NCBI GenBank assembly: GCA_029881795.1
Contig: JAOULX010000001.1
Coordinates: 248,001-312,000 of the forward strand
DNA: 64,000 bases
Direction: 5' to 3'
Source: Gammaproteobacteria bacterium
Lineage (GTDB): Bacteria; Pseudomonadota; Gammaproteobacteria; SZUA-229
A program made the translations under genes and the position numbers. The notes below the pieces were generated by a model. That model was not told where the DNA came from, ran no database searches, and saw nothing but the letters and a program-made list of their open reading frames with translations. Below are positions 54,570-64,000 of this stretch, one piece after another; the stretch's first letter is position 1; every line of letters begins with the position of its first letter.

Positions 54570-55958
54570 ATGAAGGTGTCATTAAACAGCCGGCTTCTAA
54601 AGATACTGATGACCATGTTGCTTGTTTCAGGTGGAGTTACTATCTGGAGCAGTTATCTTGATGCCGAGGAAGAAATCCAGGAGCTGTTTGATGCAGAGCT
54701 GGCTCGTTCGGCGCGATTACTGTTGTCGTTGTCGCAAGCCGGTTTTGATAAGGTTAATCTGTCTGAGTTGCAGGGTTATTTGCAGGAGAATAAATTACAG
54801 GATGCATTGATAAGCGAGGGTGGTGAGTCATCTGCCGGGCACCTGTATGAAAAAAAAATATTGTTTCAGATTTTCAATGCAGATCAAAAAATAATATTGC
54901 GTTCAGACAATGCGCCACTGGTTGCGATAAGTGATAAATTAAACGGTTATGAAGATGTCGAATTAAATGATTCGGTCTGGCGGACTTTTTCAGTCTGGAA
55001 TCGTTTAATGGAGTACAAGGTAATTGTGGCTGAAAGCTCCGAAGTGCGATCAGAATTACTGGATAATATCATGCTGCGGTTAGTGGTTCCCTATTTGGTG
55101 TTGCTGCCGGTATTACTGATCCTTTTGCGCTGGGCAATTTCACATGGATTAAAGCCGATAAAACTGGTAACCGATGAGGTGTCGAAACTTGATGAAAGAC
55201 ACCTGACCGACTTGAATATTGAGTTTGTGCCGGAAGAGATAAAGCCATTGATTACCGCCCTTGATCGTTTGTTCGAAAGACTTCGCCTGAGTTTTGATAA
55301 AGAGCGGCGCTTTAGTGCCGATGCGGCGCATGAATTGCGTACACCACTGGCAGCGCTGAAAACGCATGTCCAGTTAATGAGGGCAGATGAGGATGCGAAA
55401 AAATTTACCAATTCATTAGATAAAATTATGCAAGCTTTAGACCGGGCCACGCATGTTGTCGATCAGCTAATGAATCTGGTTAAATATGATGAGGGTAGCA
55501 AGGTGCCGACGCTAGGCTTGCTGGATTTGCGTGAACTATCGGTGCAGATTTCTGCCGATCTGGTGCCTTTTGCGCTGGAAAAAAATATTGATTTGTCAGT
55601 TGCCGAAACCAGTGGGATGCAAGTGTATGGTGATGCGTCTGCTTTGGGAATGCTGATCAGAAATCTGATAGATAATGCCATACGTTATACCCAGTTTGGC
55701 GGTGAGATTGAAGTCTATTTTAGCCAGAGCGACAGCTCGGTGAGCCTGCACGTGTCTGATAACGGGCCGGGTATTAAAGATGATGAATATGCAAAAGTGT
55801 TTGAACGATTTCATCGTGGTGAGGGTCATGTGTTAAGCGGTTGCGGAATCGGGTTGGCGATTGTCGATGAAATTGCGCGCTTACATATGGCGCAGATACG
55901 AATGAGCAAGCCGGAACAGCATTCCGGTTTGCACGTGGAAGTGGTATTTAATGTCTGA
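54570..55958 (+). CDS. Sensor histidine kinase, QseC/PmrB-like
   Basis: 462 residues from the ATG at 54570 (a GTG at 54564 directly after the regulator stop is an alternative). TM helices near 12-30 and 163-187 frame a periplasmic loop, then HAMP, phosphoaccepting His254 in SADAAHELRTPLAAL, and the ATPase domain with NLIDNAIRYT, DNGPGI and GCGIGLAIVDEI. It works with the regulator just upstream. The ligand is unknown. Confidence 0.93.
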   Translation: MKVSLNSRLLKILMTMLLVSGGVTIWSSYLDAEEEIQELFDAELARSARLLLSLSQAGFDKVNLSELQGYLQENKLQDALISEGGESSAGHLYEKKILFQIFNADQKIILRSDNAPLVAISDKLNGYEDVELNDSVWRTFSVWNRLMEYKVIVAESSEVRSELLDNIMLRLVVPYLVLLPVLLILLRWAISHGLKPIKLVTDEVSKLDERHLTDLNIEFVPEEIKPLITALDRLFERLRLSFDKERRFSADAAHELRTPLAALKTHVQLMRADEDAKKFTNSLDKIMQALDRATHVVDQLMNLVKYDEGSKVPTLGLLDLRELSVQISADLVPFALEKNIDLSVAETSGMQVYGDASALGMLIRNLIDNAIRYTQFGGEIEVYFSQSDSSVSLHVSDNGPGIKDDEYAKVFERFHRGEGHVLSGCGIGLAIVDEIARLHMAQIRMSKPEQHSGLHVEVVFNV

Positions 55959-55960
55959 TC

Positions 55961-57226
55961 TTAGTCTGTAAAGGCGACAACTTTGTTGCGGCCTGTGTTT
56001 TTAGCTTCGTATAACGCATGGTCGGCATTGTTAATCATCTGATCCAGTGAGTCGACGATAGCTGAGGTGTAGCCAATGCTGATAGTGATCGGGATGGTGA
56101 GGTTTTCAAGCTGCAGAGGATTGTCTTCGATCGCTTGTCGGGCACGGTTAAATACCATCTCTGCACTTGCGGTATCAAGATTAATACAAAGAATACAAAA
56201 CTCTTCGCCGCCCATGCGGGATAAAATATCACCGTCGCGTAACTCTTTGCTCAAAATTTTCGATACATGTTTTAGTGCGAGGTCACCGATATGATGACCA
56301 TGTGTGTCATTGACTTTTTTAAAGTGATCTATATCGATCATTGCACTGGTTAGTTGTATGTTTTTTCTTTTTGCGTTATGGAATAGCTTGGTGCCGGTTT
56401 CAAAAATATATTTTCGGTTATAAAGCCCTGTCAGATAGTCTTTGATGGTGGCGTCGCGGAGTTTTTTGTAATTCGTGATGGCATCAATGTTTTGATTGAT
56501 GCGGCAGTTAAATTCTTCGTGAGCAAACGGGCGCGCAATAAAATCGTTAGCGCCGGATTTTAGTAACTTGACAGAAACCACGCTGTCATTGGTTGATGAA
56601 ATACCGATGACTGCAATTTCATCGCGACTGTGATCCTTGCGGATGTTATAGATCAGTTCTATTCCATCCATTTTTGGCATATTGTAGTCCGTCACAATCA
56701 GGCAGATATCTTTCTGGGTCTGCAGTAATTTTAAAGCCTGTACTCCGTTTATTGCCTCAAACACATTGAGGTTTTGTTTTTCCAGTAATGTAGTCAGTAA
56801 CATGCGTGAAACATCGGAGTCTTCAACCACCAGTACTTTTCGGTCAAAGTTTTCGTATAGTCGTTTTGCGGTATCAACGATATATTGAATTTCATTGAGA
56901 TTGGTTTTGTTTATAAAATCAATGACGCCTTTGTTGAGTACAGTGTTCTGGATATAATTATCCGTATTCGCAGTCAGTACAATGCTCGGAATCTGCTTTG
57001 CAAGCATGTAATCGACGATTTCTCCATCCGGAGCATCAGGCAGGTTCAGGTCAAGGATGGCTAAAAAGAATGACTGAGATGATTGTTCAACAATGATCTT
57101 GGCATCAGCCAGAGTTAATGCAGAGACAACTTCAATACCGATTTCGCTTTCAAGGCTGTTAACCAGCATTGAGTTAATTGCACGATTATCATCGACAACG
57201 AGTATTTTTTTAGACTTATCCGGCAT
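55961..57226 (-). CDS. Dual-receiver diguanylate cyclase, PleD-like
   Basis: 421 residues. First receiver with D59 (LAILDLNLPD), second with D180 (LIVTDYNMPKMDG), then GGDEF domain at about 265-420 with the active form SRMGGEEF and the I-site RDGD in front of it. Phosphorylation of one or both receivers should promote dimerisation and c-di-GMP synthesis. It is convergent with the kinase at 54.6 kb. No kinase is fused. Confidence 0.93.
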   Translation of the reverse strand: MPDKSKKILVVDDNRAINSMLVNSLESEIGIEVVSALTLADAKIIVEQSSQSFFLAILDLNLPDAPDGEIVDYMLAKQIPSIVLTANTDNYIQNTVLNKGVIDFINKTNLNEIQYIVDTAKRLYENFDRKVLVVEDSDVSRMLLTTLLEKQNLNVFEAINGVQALKLLQTQKDICLIVTDYNMPKMDGIELIYNIRKDHSRDEIAVIGISSTNDSVVSVKLLKSGANDFIARPFAHEEFNCRINQNIDAITNYKKLRDATIKDYLTGLYNRKYIFETGTKLFHNAKRKNIQLTSAMIDIDHFKKVNDTHGHHIGDLALKHVSKILSKELRDGDILSRMGGEEFCILCINLDTASAEMVFNRARQAIEDNPLQLENLTIPITISIGYTSAIVDSLDQMINNADHALYEAKNTGRNKVVAFTD

Positions 57227-57335
57227 TTTATTCTGTATAGCCTTTAGCTGGTGTTGTTATTACAGGCCTTAAATATGGTATCTATTTTATATAGTCAAGA
57301 AGCCGTGCATAGTCAAAGATAAGGCTAAAAATAAG

Positions 57336-57764
57336 TTATTGAGTCTGTTCTTCCTGTTCTTCCAGTGCATACCAGTCATTGGTTAAGAGCAGGGCCTTGG
57401 AAATAAAACCTTCAAAATAAGGCAGTAGTTCACCTGTATTTTCAGTTTCTGTGCCAAAGCGGAACTCAAAAACCAGACTTTTATTGTGTTTATCCTGAAA
57501 GGCTATGGAATAGATGATTGGCTGCCCGGCTTTGTCCGGGTGGTCATAAACGGTAGCAAACTTAAAAACCTCCTGGTCCAGATCGTCAATTAGCTGAAGA
57601 AAGATATTCGGGTCAATGTCGCTGCAGGCAACATAGTCTTTGGCTGGAAAGTTGCCGTTACCCTGACGCATCATTTCACCGATACGTGAAATCATAAGAG
57701 ATAACGCGCTGCTGCCTTCGCTTTGGATATCAATTCGAATTTTTTCTATGTCGGAGATTTGCAT
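57336..57764 (-). CDS. Hypothetical cytoplasmic protein
   Basis: 142 residues, acidic, no signal peptide. It has a central beta segment (IIYSIAFQDKHNKSLVFEFRFG) and a helical C-terminus rich in Glu/Gln. No family is recognised. It stands between the cyclase and the DUF6164 gene on the same strand, with spacers of 109 and 72 bases, so it may be transcribed with either. Confidence 0.55.
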   Translation of the reverse strand: MQISDIEKIRIDIQSEGSSALSLMISRIGEMMRQGNGNFPAKDYVACSDIDPNIFLQLIDDLDQEVFKFATVYDHPDKAGQPIIYSIAFQDKHNKSLVFEFRFGTETENTGELLPYFEGFISKALLLTNDWYALEEQEEQTQ

Positions 57765-57836
57765 AATAATTAGACCGCTGTTAGAGAGTTTGTAGTGCTT
57801 CAGGTTGAAATGTTTGGTGCCGATATTGCTGCAGAG

Positions 57837-58202
57837 CTAGTGACCAATTTCGATAAAAGGAATGATAGAAATATAGAGTATAAAAAGTATAAAGCCTGTG
57901 TAAATCAGATATTGCAATGGCTTGTTCAGAATGCTTTGTAGAAACGTTATCTGCTCGCCGCGATCCTTTTGTGCCTGAACTTCAGCTTTAATGCGCTTAG
58001 TTCTGTTTTGCTGGTATTGATCGATCAGACTTGTGGCTGTTGCAAATTGAGCATCATCATTGAGCCATAAGGCATGCAGGGAGATACCCCAGTTACCGGC
58101 TGGTGATTCATAAAAATCGATATTATTTTCTGTCAGTAGCTGACGGACTTCATCGGCTTCATCATCAAAGACATTTTTAAGTTTAAACAGTAATTTAGCC
58201 AT
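57837..58202 (-). CDS. Small membrane protein, DUF6164-like
   Basis: 121 residues. The N-terminal 60 form a soluble domain of DUF2007/DUF6164 type (VFDDEADEVRQLLTENNIDFYESPAGNWGIS), followed by a helical linker and one or two C-terminal membrane segments (about 95-118). Its start overlaps the AmpG stop by eight bases, so the two are translationally coupled. The function is unknown. Confidence 0.7.
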   Translation of the reverse strand: MAKLLFKLKNVFDDEADEVRQLLTENNIDFYESPAGNWGISLHALWLNDDAQFATATSLIDQYQQNRTKRIKAEVQAQKDRGEQITFLQSILNKPLQYLIYTGFILFILYISIIPFIEIGH

Positions 58203-59541
58203 GGTCGAGTGAGCTTTGTTTTCGTAGCAGGTGAATAGAAAGCAAAATGGCGGGAGTGCCTAACGCAGCCGCTATCAGAAAGAAACTAAAATACCCCTGA
58301 GTGTCGACGATGATACCGGAAAAGCCGCCGAGAAACTTGGCCGGCAAGGTCATTAGTGAGCTGAACAGGGCATATTGTGTTGCAGTGTATGCCGTATTGG
58401 TCAGGCTCGACAGGTAAGCGATGAAAACTGATGTGGCCAGACCGCCACTGAGGTTGTCCGCGCTGATGACAAAAGCCAGCAGGCTGATGTTAGGTTCTGT
58501 TAAAGCCAGCAAAGCAAACAGCAGGTTGGTTGACGCAATCATGACGGCACCCAGAATTAACGGTTTCATGATGCCGTATCGAATCACCATAACGCCACCT
58601 AAAGCAGCACCGGCAATAGTCATAAAAAAGCCAAATATTTTGGTGATGTTGGCAATTTCTATTTTGCTAAATCCCAGATCCAGATAAAAAGGATTGGCCA
58701 TCACGCCCATGGTGATGTCGCTGATTTTATAAACTGCAATCAAGGCCAGAATAGTTATAGCTGTTTTTCCATTGCGTTGAATAAAGTCAACAAACGGAGC
58801 GATGACCGCATAGGCAAACCATGCAGAGATTTTGCGTAAGATACCGCTGCTGCCAGTTATGCCTAATGTTTTTTCCAGTCGGGCTTCACGCTCAATAGTT
58901 GCGGGATCTTTTATCACAGTAGGTTCACGAATGATCAGCGTGGTCAGAATGCCTGTCAGCATTAAAGCTGCCATCGTAAGGTAGGCAAATGACCAGTTTT
59001 GATACGAGGCGACATAAAAAGCACCGGCGCCAGCAGCCAACAAGGCTAGGCGATATCCTAATACATAAGTGGTTGCCATCGCGCCCTGATAGATTTTATC
59101 CAATGCTTCTATGCGGTAAGCATCAATACTGATGTCCTGAGTGGCTGAGGAAAAGGCCACCAGTAAAGCAAACAAGGCGACTATCTGGATATGACTTGCG
59201 GGGTCGGTTACAGCCATGCCGATTAAGCCGGATGCAATACCCATTTGCGCCAGTAACATCCAGCTACGGCGTTTACCAATTTTGCGGGTTAAATAAGGAA
59301 TTGGCAGGCGATCGATAACCGGAGCCCAGAATACTTTAATAGAATAGGTAATGCCGACCCAGCTAAAAAAACCAATCACGCTGCGTTCAATGCCGACATC
59401 ATGCAGCCAGGCAGACAGAGTAGAAAACACCAGCAGGAAAGGCAATCCGGCTGAAAAGCCGAGAAATAGCATGGCAAATACGCGCGGGTTGGTATATACC
59501 CGGATCGCTTCTGACCAGCTTTTAACGGCCTGAGCGGGCAT
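58195..59541 (-). CDS. ampG: AmpG-like muropeptide permease
   Basis: 448 residues, 12-14 membrane helices of the major facilitator superfamily. AmpG features: FLGFSAGLPFLLVFSTLSAWL at the start, IKVFWAPVIDRLPIPYLTRKIGKRRSWMLLAQ near 68-100 and SSATQDISIDAYRIE near 130. AmpG imports anhydro-muropeptides for wall recycling. The start overlaps the xthA stop by one base (TGATG). Confidence 0.88.
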   Translation of the reverse strand: MPAQAVKSWSEAIRVYTNPRVFAMLFLGFSAGLPFLLVFSTLSAWLHDVGIERSVIGFFSWVGITYSIKVFWAPVIDRLPIPYLTRKIGKRRSWMLLAQMGIASGLIGMAVTDPASHIQIVALFALLVAFSSATQDISIDAYRIEALDKIYQGAMATTYVLGYRLALLAAGAGAFYVASYQNWSFAYLTMAALMLTGILTTLIIREPTVIKDPATIEREARLEKTLGITGSSGILRKISAWFAYAVIAPFVDFIQRNGKTAITILALIAVYKISDITMGVMANPFYLDLGFSKIEIANITKIFGFFMTIAGAALGGVMVIRYGIMKPLILGAVMIASTNLLFALLALTEPNISLLAFVISADNLSGGLATSVFIAYLSSLTNTAYTATQYALFSSLMTLPAKFLGGFSGIIVDTQGYFSFFLIAAALGTPAILLSIHLLRKQSSLDHG

Positions 59542-60341
59542 CAGGCTTTAATCTCATAATCGTAGTCAATGATCAGTGGTGCATGGTCCGAATACCACTC
59601 GTCTTTGAACACGCTGGCAGATTGAACGCTGCTTGTTAAATTAGGTGTGATGATCTGATAATCGATACGCCAGCCGACGTTGTTAGCACGGGCGTTACCG
59701 CGGTTTGACCACCAGGTGTACTGGTGCGGTTCCTGATTGACTTGACGAAAGGCATCAATATAGCCGAGCCCGTCTTTTTCGTGCTGGCCGGTGCTGAATA
59801 CATAATCCAGCCATTGCCGTTCCTCTGGCAGACAGCCGGAGTTTTTCTGGTTGCCTTTCCAGTTTTTTATATCAATTTCTTTATGCACAATATTCCAGTC
59901 ACCGCATATAATGTACTCACGCCGTTTTCGGCGCAGTGATTTCATGTAATCACCAAAACGCTGCATGAAGTCAAATTTAATGGTCTGACGTTCCTCGCTG
60001 GCCGAGCCGGAATGCATATATAACGAGATCACGCTGAGGCCGTCAAACTGGGCCTCGATATAGCGGCCTTCATTATCGATATCTGACCAGCCGATGCCTT
60101 TGATTATTTTTTTAGGTTGAATTCGGCTATAAATCGCGACGCCGCTATAGCCCTTTTTTTGCGCATCGTGGTAGTAGCAATGGTAGCCTGACGGGCAGAA
60201 CACGGGATCTTCGAGCTGGTTTTCCTGTGCTTTGGTTTCCTGAATGCACAAGACATCAATGTCCTGTCTGGCAAACCAGTCAAAAAAACCTTTGCGGGCG
60301 GCTGCACGGATGCCGTTTAAATTTGCACTGACAATTCTCAT
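59541..60341 (-). CDS. xthA: Exodeoxyribonuclease III
   Basis: 266 residues from the ATG at 60341 (AGGTCAG upstream); a longer start adds nine residues. Endonuclease/exonuclease/phosphatase fold: ANLNGIRAA near 5, CIQETKA with the metal Glu near 34, ICGDWNIVHKEID near 145, RIDYQIITPNL near 228 and SDHAPLIIDY near 256. It repairs abasic sites and trims 3' ends. It leads the operon xthA-ampG-DUF6164. Confidence 0.94.
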   Translation of the reverse strand: MRIVSANLNGIRAAARKGFFDWFARQDIDVLCIQETKAQENQLEDPVFCPSGYHCYYHDAQKKGYSGVAIYSRIQPKKIIKGIGWSDIDNEGRYIEAQFDGLSVISLYMHSGSASEERQTIKFDFMQRFGDYMKSLRRKRREYIICGDWNIVHKEIDIKNWKGNQKNSGCLPEERQWLDYVFSTGQHEKDGLGYIDAFRQVNQEPHQYTWWSNRGNARANNVGWRIDYQIITPNLTSSVQSASVFKDEWYSDHAPLIIDYDYEIKA

Positions 60342-60504
60342 AGTCTGACCTGTAATCACGTTGGCCATATGATACCTGAGAATGAATTTTTTTGAGGGCT
60401 AATTCTAGGCCGGTGATACTGGTATAATGGATGAGCCCATTTATTAAAACAGAGATAACCCGGGGCTGGGGTTGTTGTTCATAGCAGCGGTACCGTCTAA
60501 ACCA

Positions 60505-62244
60505 ATGAAATTTACTGAAATACTTACCAGCAGCCATGATTTTAGCGCCGAAGAGATACATCTTGTTTTTAAGTTTCGTATGCTTAATTACTTCATGTCG
60601 GTTGCGGCCGTGTTCGGTCTCTTAATTGCCTTTCTGGGCTTTCAGGAGATTATGCAGATCGGCACAGAGCAGTCTGTTGCCAACGTTCTTTTTGCATCGG
60701 TAAATGTGATTTTGTTGTGGTATTTGCGACAGAATAAAGCACACTATTATGTGGTGGCCTGGCTGGCGCTGATGGCCGCCTGGCTGGTATATATTTCTGC
60801 CCTGATTAATGTCGAAAGCGACAGCGCCCGTGTTGTCTGGTTTTATATCACGGTGTATATTTCCTATATGGTGCTGAGTGTCAGGGCAGGCATAGCCGTG
60901 ACGTTTATTTCAGTGCTGACTATAGCCGCTGCGCATACGCTGTTTAATCTACATATCAGTGATATCGCTATTGCGACCTTTTTGTTTGCGTTAATCGTGC
61001 TCAGTATTCTGGCGCGCGCACATGCACTGCATCTTGATGATTTTCAAGAACTCATCAAGCAAAAAAATCAGAAACTTGAAACTAATCTGCGGGCGATGGA
61101 TTTTTCGTTGTCTGTCGCCCAGGAAGCCAGTCAGGTAAAAAGCCTTTTCCTTGCCAATATGAGTCATGAAATCAGAACGCCTATGAACGGTGTGATGAGT
61201 ATGGTGCAGGTATTGGAGAACACACGGCTGGACGAACTTCAGCACAGTTACCTGAACTCGATTAAACGCTCAGGTGACTCCCTTTTGTTATTGATCGATG
61301 ATTTGCTGGATATTTCTAAAATAGAGTCCGGTACCTTTGATCTGAAACCGGTAAGTTTCAAAACCTGGGACATGATCGAAGATATCTTGAATCAGGCAGA
61401 ACCTTTATTCGATGAATCCAGTGCGCATTTCAGTACCAACATTCAGGACGATTTTCCGGATTATCTTTATGGTGATGTGATCAGGCTCAAACAGGTGGTG
61501 ATAAACCTGCTTGCAAATGCCGCCAAATTTACCCCCAATGGCGAGGTGGTGTTGAGTATTCAGGGCGAACATCTCGACCAGGCCTATCGCTTGCTGATTG
61601 ATGTTGATGATAACGGTATCGGTGTGCCCAAAGAAAAACAGGACAGTGTTTTTGAGGTGTTTCAGCAATTATCAGCTGACCGCATTTCGAATAAAGGTGT
61701 GGGTTTGGGTCTGGCAATCTGCCATAAAATTATCGAGAAAATGAACGGTGAGATCAGGCTGATTTCAAGCGAGGGGCAAGGCAGTTGTTTCAGTGTCAAT
61801 CTGGTATTGGCGTTGGCAGACAATGCCTATGAGGTAGCCGAACAACCGGCGGCCGGGCAAAGCGTGGCTGCGGCACTGAAGAACCTGAGTTTGCTGGTTG
61901 TTGAAGATGATAATATCAGCCGTGTGGCTATTCGTGCGTTACTCGAAGGCCATGGGCATCACGTAATCGTCGCAGAAAACGGCAGCCAGGGCGTGGATTA
62001 TCTGCGCCGTGAAAACGTCGATGTGATTTTGATGGATATACACATGCCGGTTATGAACGGCGTTGCAGCGACCCGGTTGATCAAGCAACAGGCTTTGTCG
62101 AGTGCGCCGGTGATTGGGATGACGGCCAGTGTTATGAATGATGAAAAAGCCAGTTATTTTCAGGCCGGTATGGATGCGTTGGTAGAAAAACCGATAATGT
62201 TTGATCATCTGCTGGGTGTTATTGAAAAACAGCTGAAAAAATAG
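60505..62244 (+). CDS. Hybrid sensor histidine kinase
   Basis: 579 residues from the ATG at 60505; a TTG at 60472 is possible. Five or six membrane helices at about 30-180 form the sensor, then a coiled coil, HisKA with MSHEIRTPMNGV near 222, ATPase domain with NLLANAAKFT, DDNGIGVP and GLGLAICHKI, and a C-terminal receiver with D near 515 (VILMDIHMPVMNG). Without a phosphotransfer domain, the phosphate must go on to a separate protein. It is divergent from xthA and convergent with comF. Confidence 0.92.
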   Translation: MKFTEILTSSHDFSAEEIHLVFKFRMLNYFMSVAAVFGLLIAFLGFQEIMQIGTEQSVANVLFASVNVILLWYLRQNKAHYYVVAWLALMAAWLVYISALINVESDSARVVWFYITVYISYMVLSVRAGIAVTFISVLTIAAAHTLFNLHISDIAIATFLFALIVLSILARAHALHLDDFQELIKQKNQKLETNLRAMDFSLSVAQEASQVKSLFLANMSHEIRTPMNGVMSMVQVLENTRLDELQHSYLNSIKRSGDSLLLLIDDLLDISKIESGTFDLKPVSFKTWDMIEDILNQAEPLFDESSAHFSTNIQDDFPDYLYGDVIRLKQVVINLLANAAKFTPNGEVVLSIQGEHLDQAYRLLIDVDDNGIGVPKEKQDSVFEVFQQLSADRISNKGVGLGLAICHKIIEKMNGEIRLISSEGQGSCFSVNLVLALADNAYEVAEQPAAGQSVAAALKNLSLLVVEDDNISRVAIRALLEGHGHHVIVAENGSQGVDYLRRENVDVILMDIHMPVMNGVAATRLIKQQALSSAPVIGMTASVMNDEKASYFQAGMDALVEKPIMFDHLLGVIEKQLKK

Positions 62245-62289
62245 CTGCATATTGGGCGGAGAAAACCCATTAATCCAGCCGGTTACCCT

Positions 62290-63018
62290 TTAGTCATGGC
62301 TGGCTCTTGCCAGCACCCAGACATCAACCTTTTTAATACCTGTTTTTTTCAGCAGTCGGGCCAGCTCATTGACAGTGCTGCCGGTTGACATGACGTCGTC
62401 GACCACTGCGATATGCTGATACTGTTTGTGTTGTCTGTTGGTAACTCTGAAAATGCCTTTTACATTTTTTTTCCGTTGCCGGGCACTGAGTCCGCTTTGT
62501 TGCGGGCTGTTGATCCGGCGTTCGATATACTGAGTGTCGAGAAAGCAGTCAAGTTGCCTAGCAATCAGTCGGGCGAGTTCTTCCGACTGATTAAAGCCGC
62601 GCTGATAGCGACGTTTATAGTGCAGCGGTACAGGGATAATGGCTTCGGGTAGCGGCAGTCGGTGCTGAGTCTGATGCAACAGAAGCTGTTCGGCGAATAA
62701 CTGTGCCAGCAGGCGAGCAAATAACATTTTATTGTTAAATTTCATTTGTTGTATCAGCCACACCAGCGGGTTTTGATAATGGTAGATGCTGATCGCGTGG
62801 TCGAAATAAGGGGGCTTTTGCAAACACTGCCCGCACAATTGCTTATCTGATGCGTGTGCCAATGGGATGCCGCATTGATAGCAGCTGTGATCGATCAGTG
62901 GCAGCGTTTGCTGACAATCCACACAGAGTTCCTGTGTTTTATGAGAACCCGGGTGCAGTGCTGACAGACAGAGAACGCAGTGATGCGGGTAGATAAGCCT
63001 TAAAATCCGTTTCAACAT
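62290..63018 (-). CDS. comF: ComF family protein
   Basis: 242 residues from the ATG at 63018; the longer start adds nine. Four-Cys zinc region: HCVLC, ELCVDC, SCYQCG, LCGQC. The phosphoribosyltransferase-like domain has IPVPLHYKRRYQRGFNQSEELAR and the PRPP motif IAVVDDVMSTGSTV near 203. ComF is needed for DNA uptake in naturally competent bacteria and also occurs widely without competence. It lies beside bioB as in many gammaproteobacteria. Confidence 0.9.
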   Translation of the reverse strand: MLKRILRLIYPHHCVLCLSALHPGSHKTQELCVDCQQTLPLIDHSCYQCGIPLAHASDKQLCGQCLQKPPYFDHAISIYHYQNPLVWLIQQMKFNNKMLFARLLAQLFAEQLLLHQTQHRLPLPEAIIPVPLHYKRRYQRGFNQSEELARLIARQLDCFLDTQYIERRINSPQQSGLSARQRKKNVKGIFRVTNRQHKQYQHIAVVDDVMSTGSTVNELARLLKKTGIKKVDVWVLARASHD

Positions 63019-63132
63019 ATCTTTGATTTTCCATGAAAGAAGCAAGCTTGCATGGCATAATAGCGGTGCTTAGCTGTTCAGGCCATATTATGGGTGCAGA
63101 TGGCTTACGATTAACTGATATTTAATACCCCA

Positions 63133-63558
63133 GTGGATACTTTCGTGGAAAAAATCACCTATACCAAAACCATAACCGCTGCGCAGTCACGACGTACTGC
63201 CGCTCAGTTTAACTGGGGTAATATTGTGGCGATATTAATTCCCTTTCCGCTGATGATTTTCTGGTTTGGTGCATCGATGGTTATTTATGCGATGAACCGG
63301 CATCACCCGGTAGACAAAGTCGGCGACTATACGCAGTGGGCGGCCTATCGCTTTTATTTTATTACCGGTTTTCTGGTTATTATAGGCTCACTCATTCCCG
63401 GTGGTCGAGAAAGCCTCTGGTATTATGCGTATTTATGGCTGGCAGGCATTGTTATTATGCTACCGTGGACATTATATGATTTGCATCGCATTCGCCGGGA
63501 TGACTGGCAGGATGTGGATATCACTGTTGAAGAATACGTAGGAAATGAAGATGACTGA
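63133..63558 (+). CDS. Membrane protein of unknown function upstream of bioB
   Basis: 141 residues, GTG start. Three membrane helices (about 30-52, 72-88, 96-114) and a polar C-terminal tail with LHRIRRDDW. No domain recognised. Its last codons overlap the bioB start by eight bases, so it is coupled to bioB; a link with biotin is not shown. Confidence 0.65.
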   Translation: MDTFVEKITYTKTITAAQSRRTAAQFNWGNIVAILIPFPLMIFWFGASMVIYAMNRHHPVDKVGDYTQWAAYRFYFITGFLVIIGSLIPGGRESLWYYAYLWLAGIVIMLPWTLYDLHRIRRDDWQDVDITVEEYVGNEDD

Positions 63559-64000
63559 TTCATCGATTCGCCATAACTGGCAACTGGCTGAAATTTCGGC
63601 CTTGCTGGAAATGCCGTTTAATGATTTATTATTTAAAGCCCAAAGCATACACCGGCAGAATTTCAATCCTAATGAAGTTCAGATCAGTACCTTGCTGAGT
63701 ATAAAAACCGGTGCCTGTCCCGAAGATTGCGGTTATTGTTCACAGAGTTCGAAATACGATACCAGTCTTGAAAAAGAGCGCTTATTACCGATTCAGGACG
63801 TGATAGAGCAGGCGGCTGAGGCGAAAGCCAATGGTTCTTCTCGTTTTTGCATGGGCGCGGCTTGGCGTAACCCGACCGACAAGAATCTGGACGTCGTTAT
63901 CGATATGGTGAAAGCGGTAAAAGCACTGGGCATGGAAACCTGTGTAACTCTGGGTATGCTGACCGCTGAACAAACGCGACGAATGAAAGAAGCGGGGCTG
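63551..64000 (+). CDS. bioB: Biotin synthase, truncated at the window end
   Basis: First 150 codons of biotin synthase. Radical SAM motif C56-x3-C60-x2-C63 ([14 protein letters not shown]), then [10 protein letters not shown] near 97 and ETCVTLGML near 135, all typical. It inserts sulfur in dethiobiotin. The ATG at 63551 is preferred because AGGA lies seven bases upstream; ATG at 63545 is possible. The reading frame is open to the last base, so the gene continues outside the window. Confidence 0.96.
   Translation, partial: MTDSSIRHNWQLAEISALLEMPFNDLLFKAQSIHRQNFNPNEVQISTLLSIKTGACPEDCGYCSQSSKYDTSLEKERLLPIQDVIEQAAEAKANGSSRFCMGAAWRNPTDKNLDVVIDMVKAVKALGMETCVTLGMLTAEQTRRMKEAGL

Overview
The window reads as chromosome of a chemolithotrophic sulfur-oxidising gammaproteobacterium. 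The evidence is a complete aprM-aprB-aprA set (membrane-anchored APS reductase of the AprM type), a dissimilatory ATP sulfurylase (sat), a GalT-like protein that fits adenylylsulfate:phosphate adenylyltransferase (APAT), and a Cys-less DsrC-like protein. Base composition is moderate to slightly AT-rich, genes are densely packed, and no insertion sequence, phage gene, CRISPR array, rRNA or tRNA was recognised. The genus cannot be fixed from the sequence alone.

Layout. 0.3-3 kb: a 32-residue membrane peptide, a PilZ protein, an AlkD-like repair protein, a phosphodiesterase and a YCII-domain protein. 3.5-6.8 kb: aprMBA behind an AT-rich leader, closed by a strong terminator. 6.9-13.5 kb: a small NTF2-like protein, an FKBP/SlyD-like chaperone coupled to a TPR protein, a DUF4279 protein, a HIT hydrolase, a 52-residue protein with a structured 3' end, an 86-residue unknown, the APAT candidate and sat. 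13.5-17.2 kb: a repeat lipoprotein, a PAS sensor kinase and a 58-residue membrane peptide. 17.2-22.9 kb: K+-independent H+-pyrophosphatase, a PAS-GGDEF cyclase, adenylate kinase and PPi-dependent phosphofructokinase. 23.5-34.3 kb: an S24-like protein, a truncated globin, a fructosamine-kinase-like protein, a VanZ-like protein, ferrochelatase, the three-gene transhydrogenase, a DUF1415 and a MOSC protein, and a secreted M15-like protein with an anchored partner. 34.3-39.6 kb: a LysR regulator divergent from the DsrC-like fusion, then a receiver-like protein, YaiI and modABC. 39.6-49.3 kb: HD-GYP, RluE, a 5'-3' exonuclease, an ABC1 kinase, two PilZ proteins, malate dehydrogenase, malic enzyme, a secreted nuclease and L31. 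49.5-64 kb: a DUF4124 protein, HemW, HDOD, the DUF3570/DUF4266 pair, a two-component pair, a PleD-like cyclase, AmpG, XthA, a hybrid kinase, ComF and the start of bioB.

How they fit together. APS formed from sulfite and AMP by AprBA can be drained by Sat (APS + PPi to ATP + sulfate) or by the APAT candidate (APS + Pi to ADP + sulfate). Adenylate kinase turns the ADP into ATP and the AMP that AprBA needs. PPi for Sat could come from the H+-pyrophosphatase working in reverse or from the PPi-phosphofructokinase working in the Calvin/gluconeogenic direction. Carbon, NADPH and haem housekeeping (mdh, maeB, pntAB, hemH, hemW) and a dense set of c-di-GMP proteins (three PilZ, two GGDEF, one HD-GYP) make up much of the rest.
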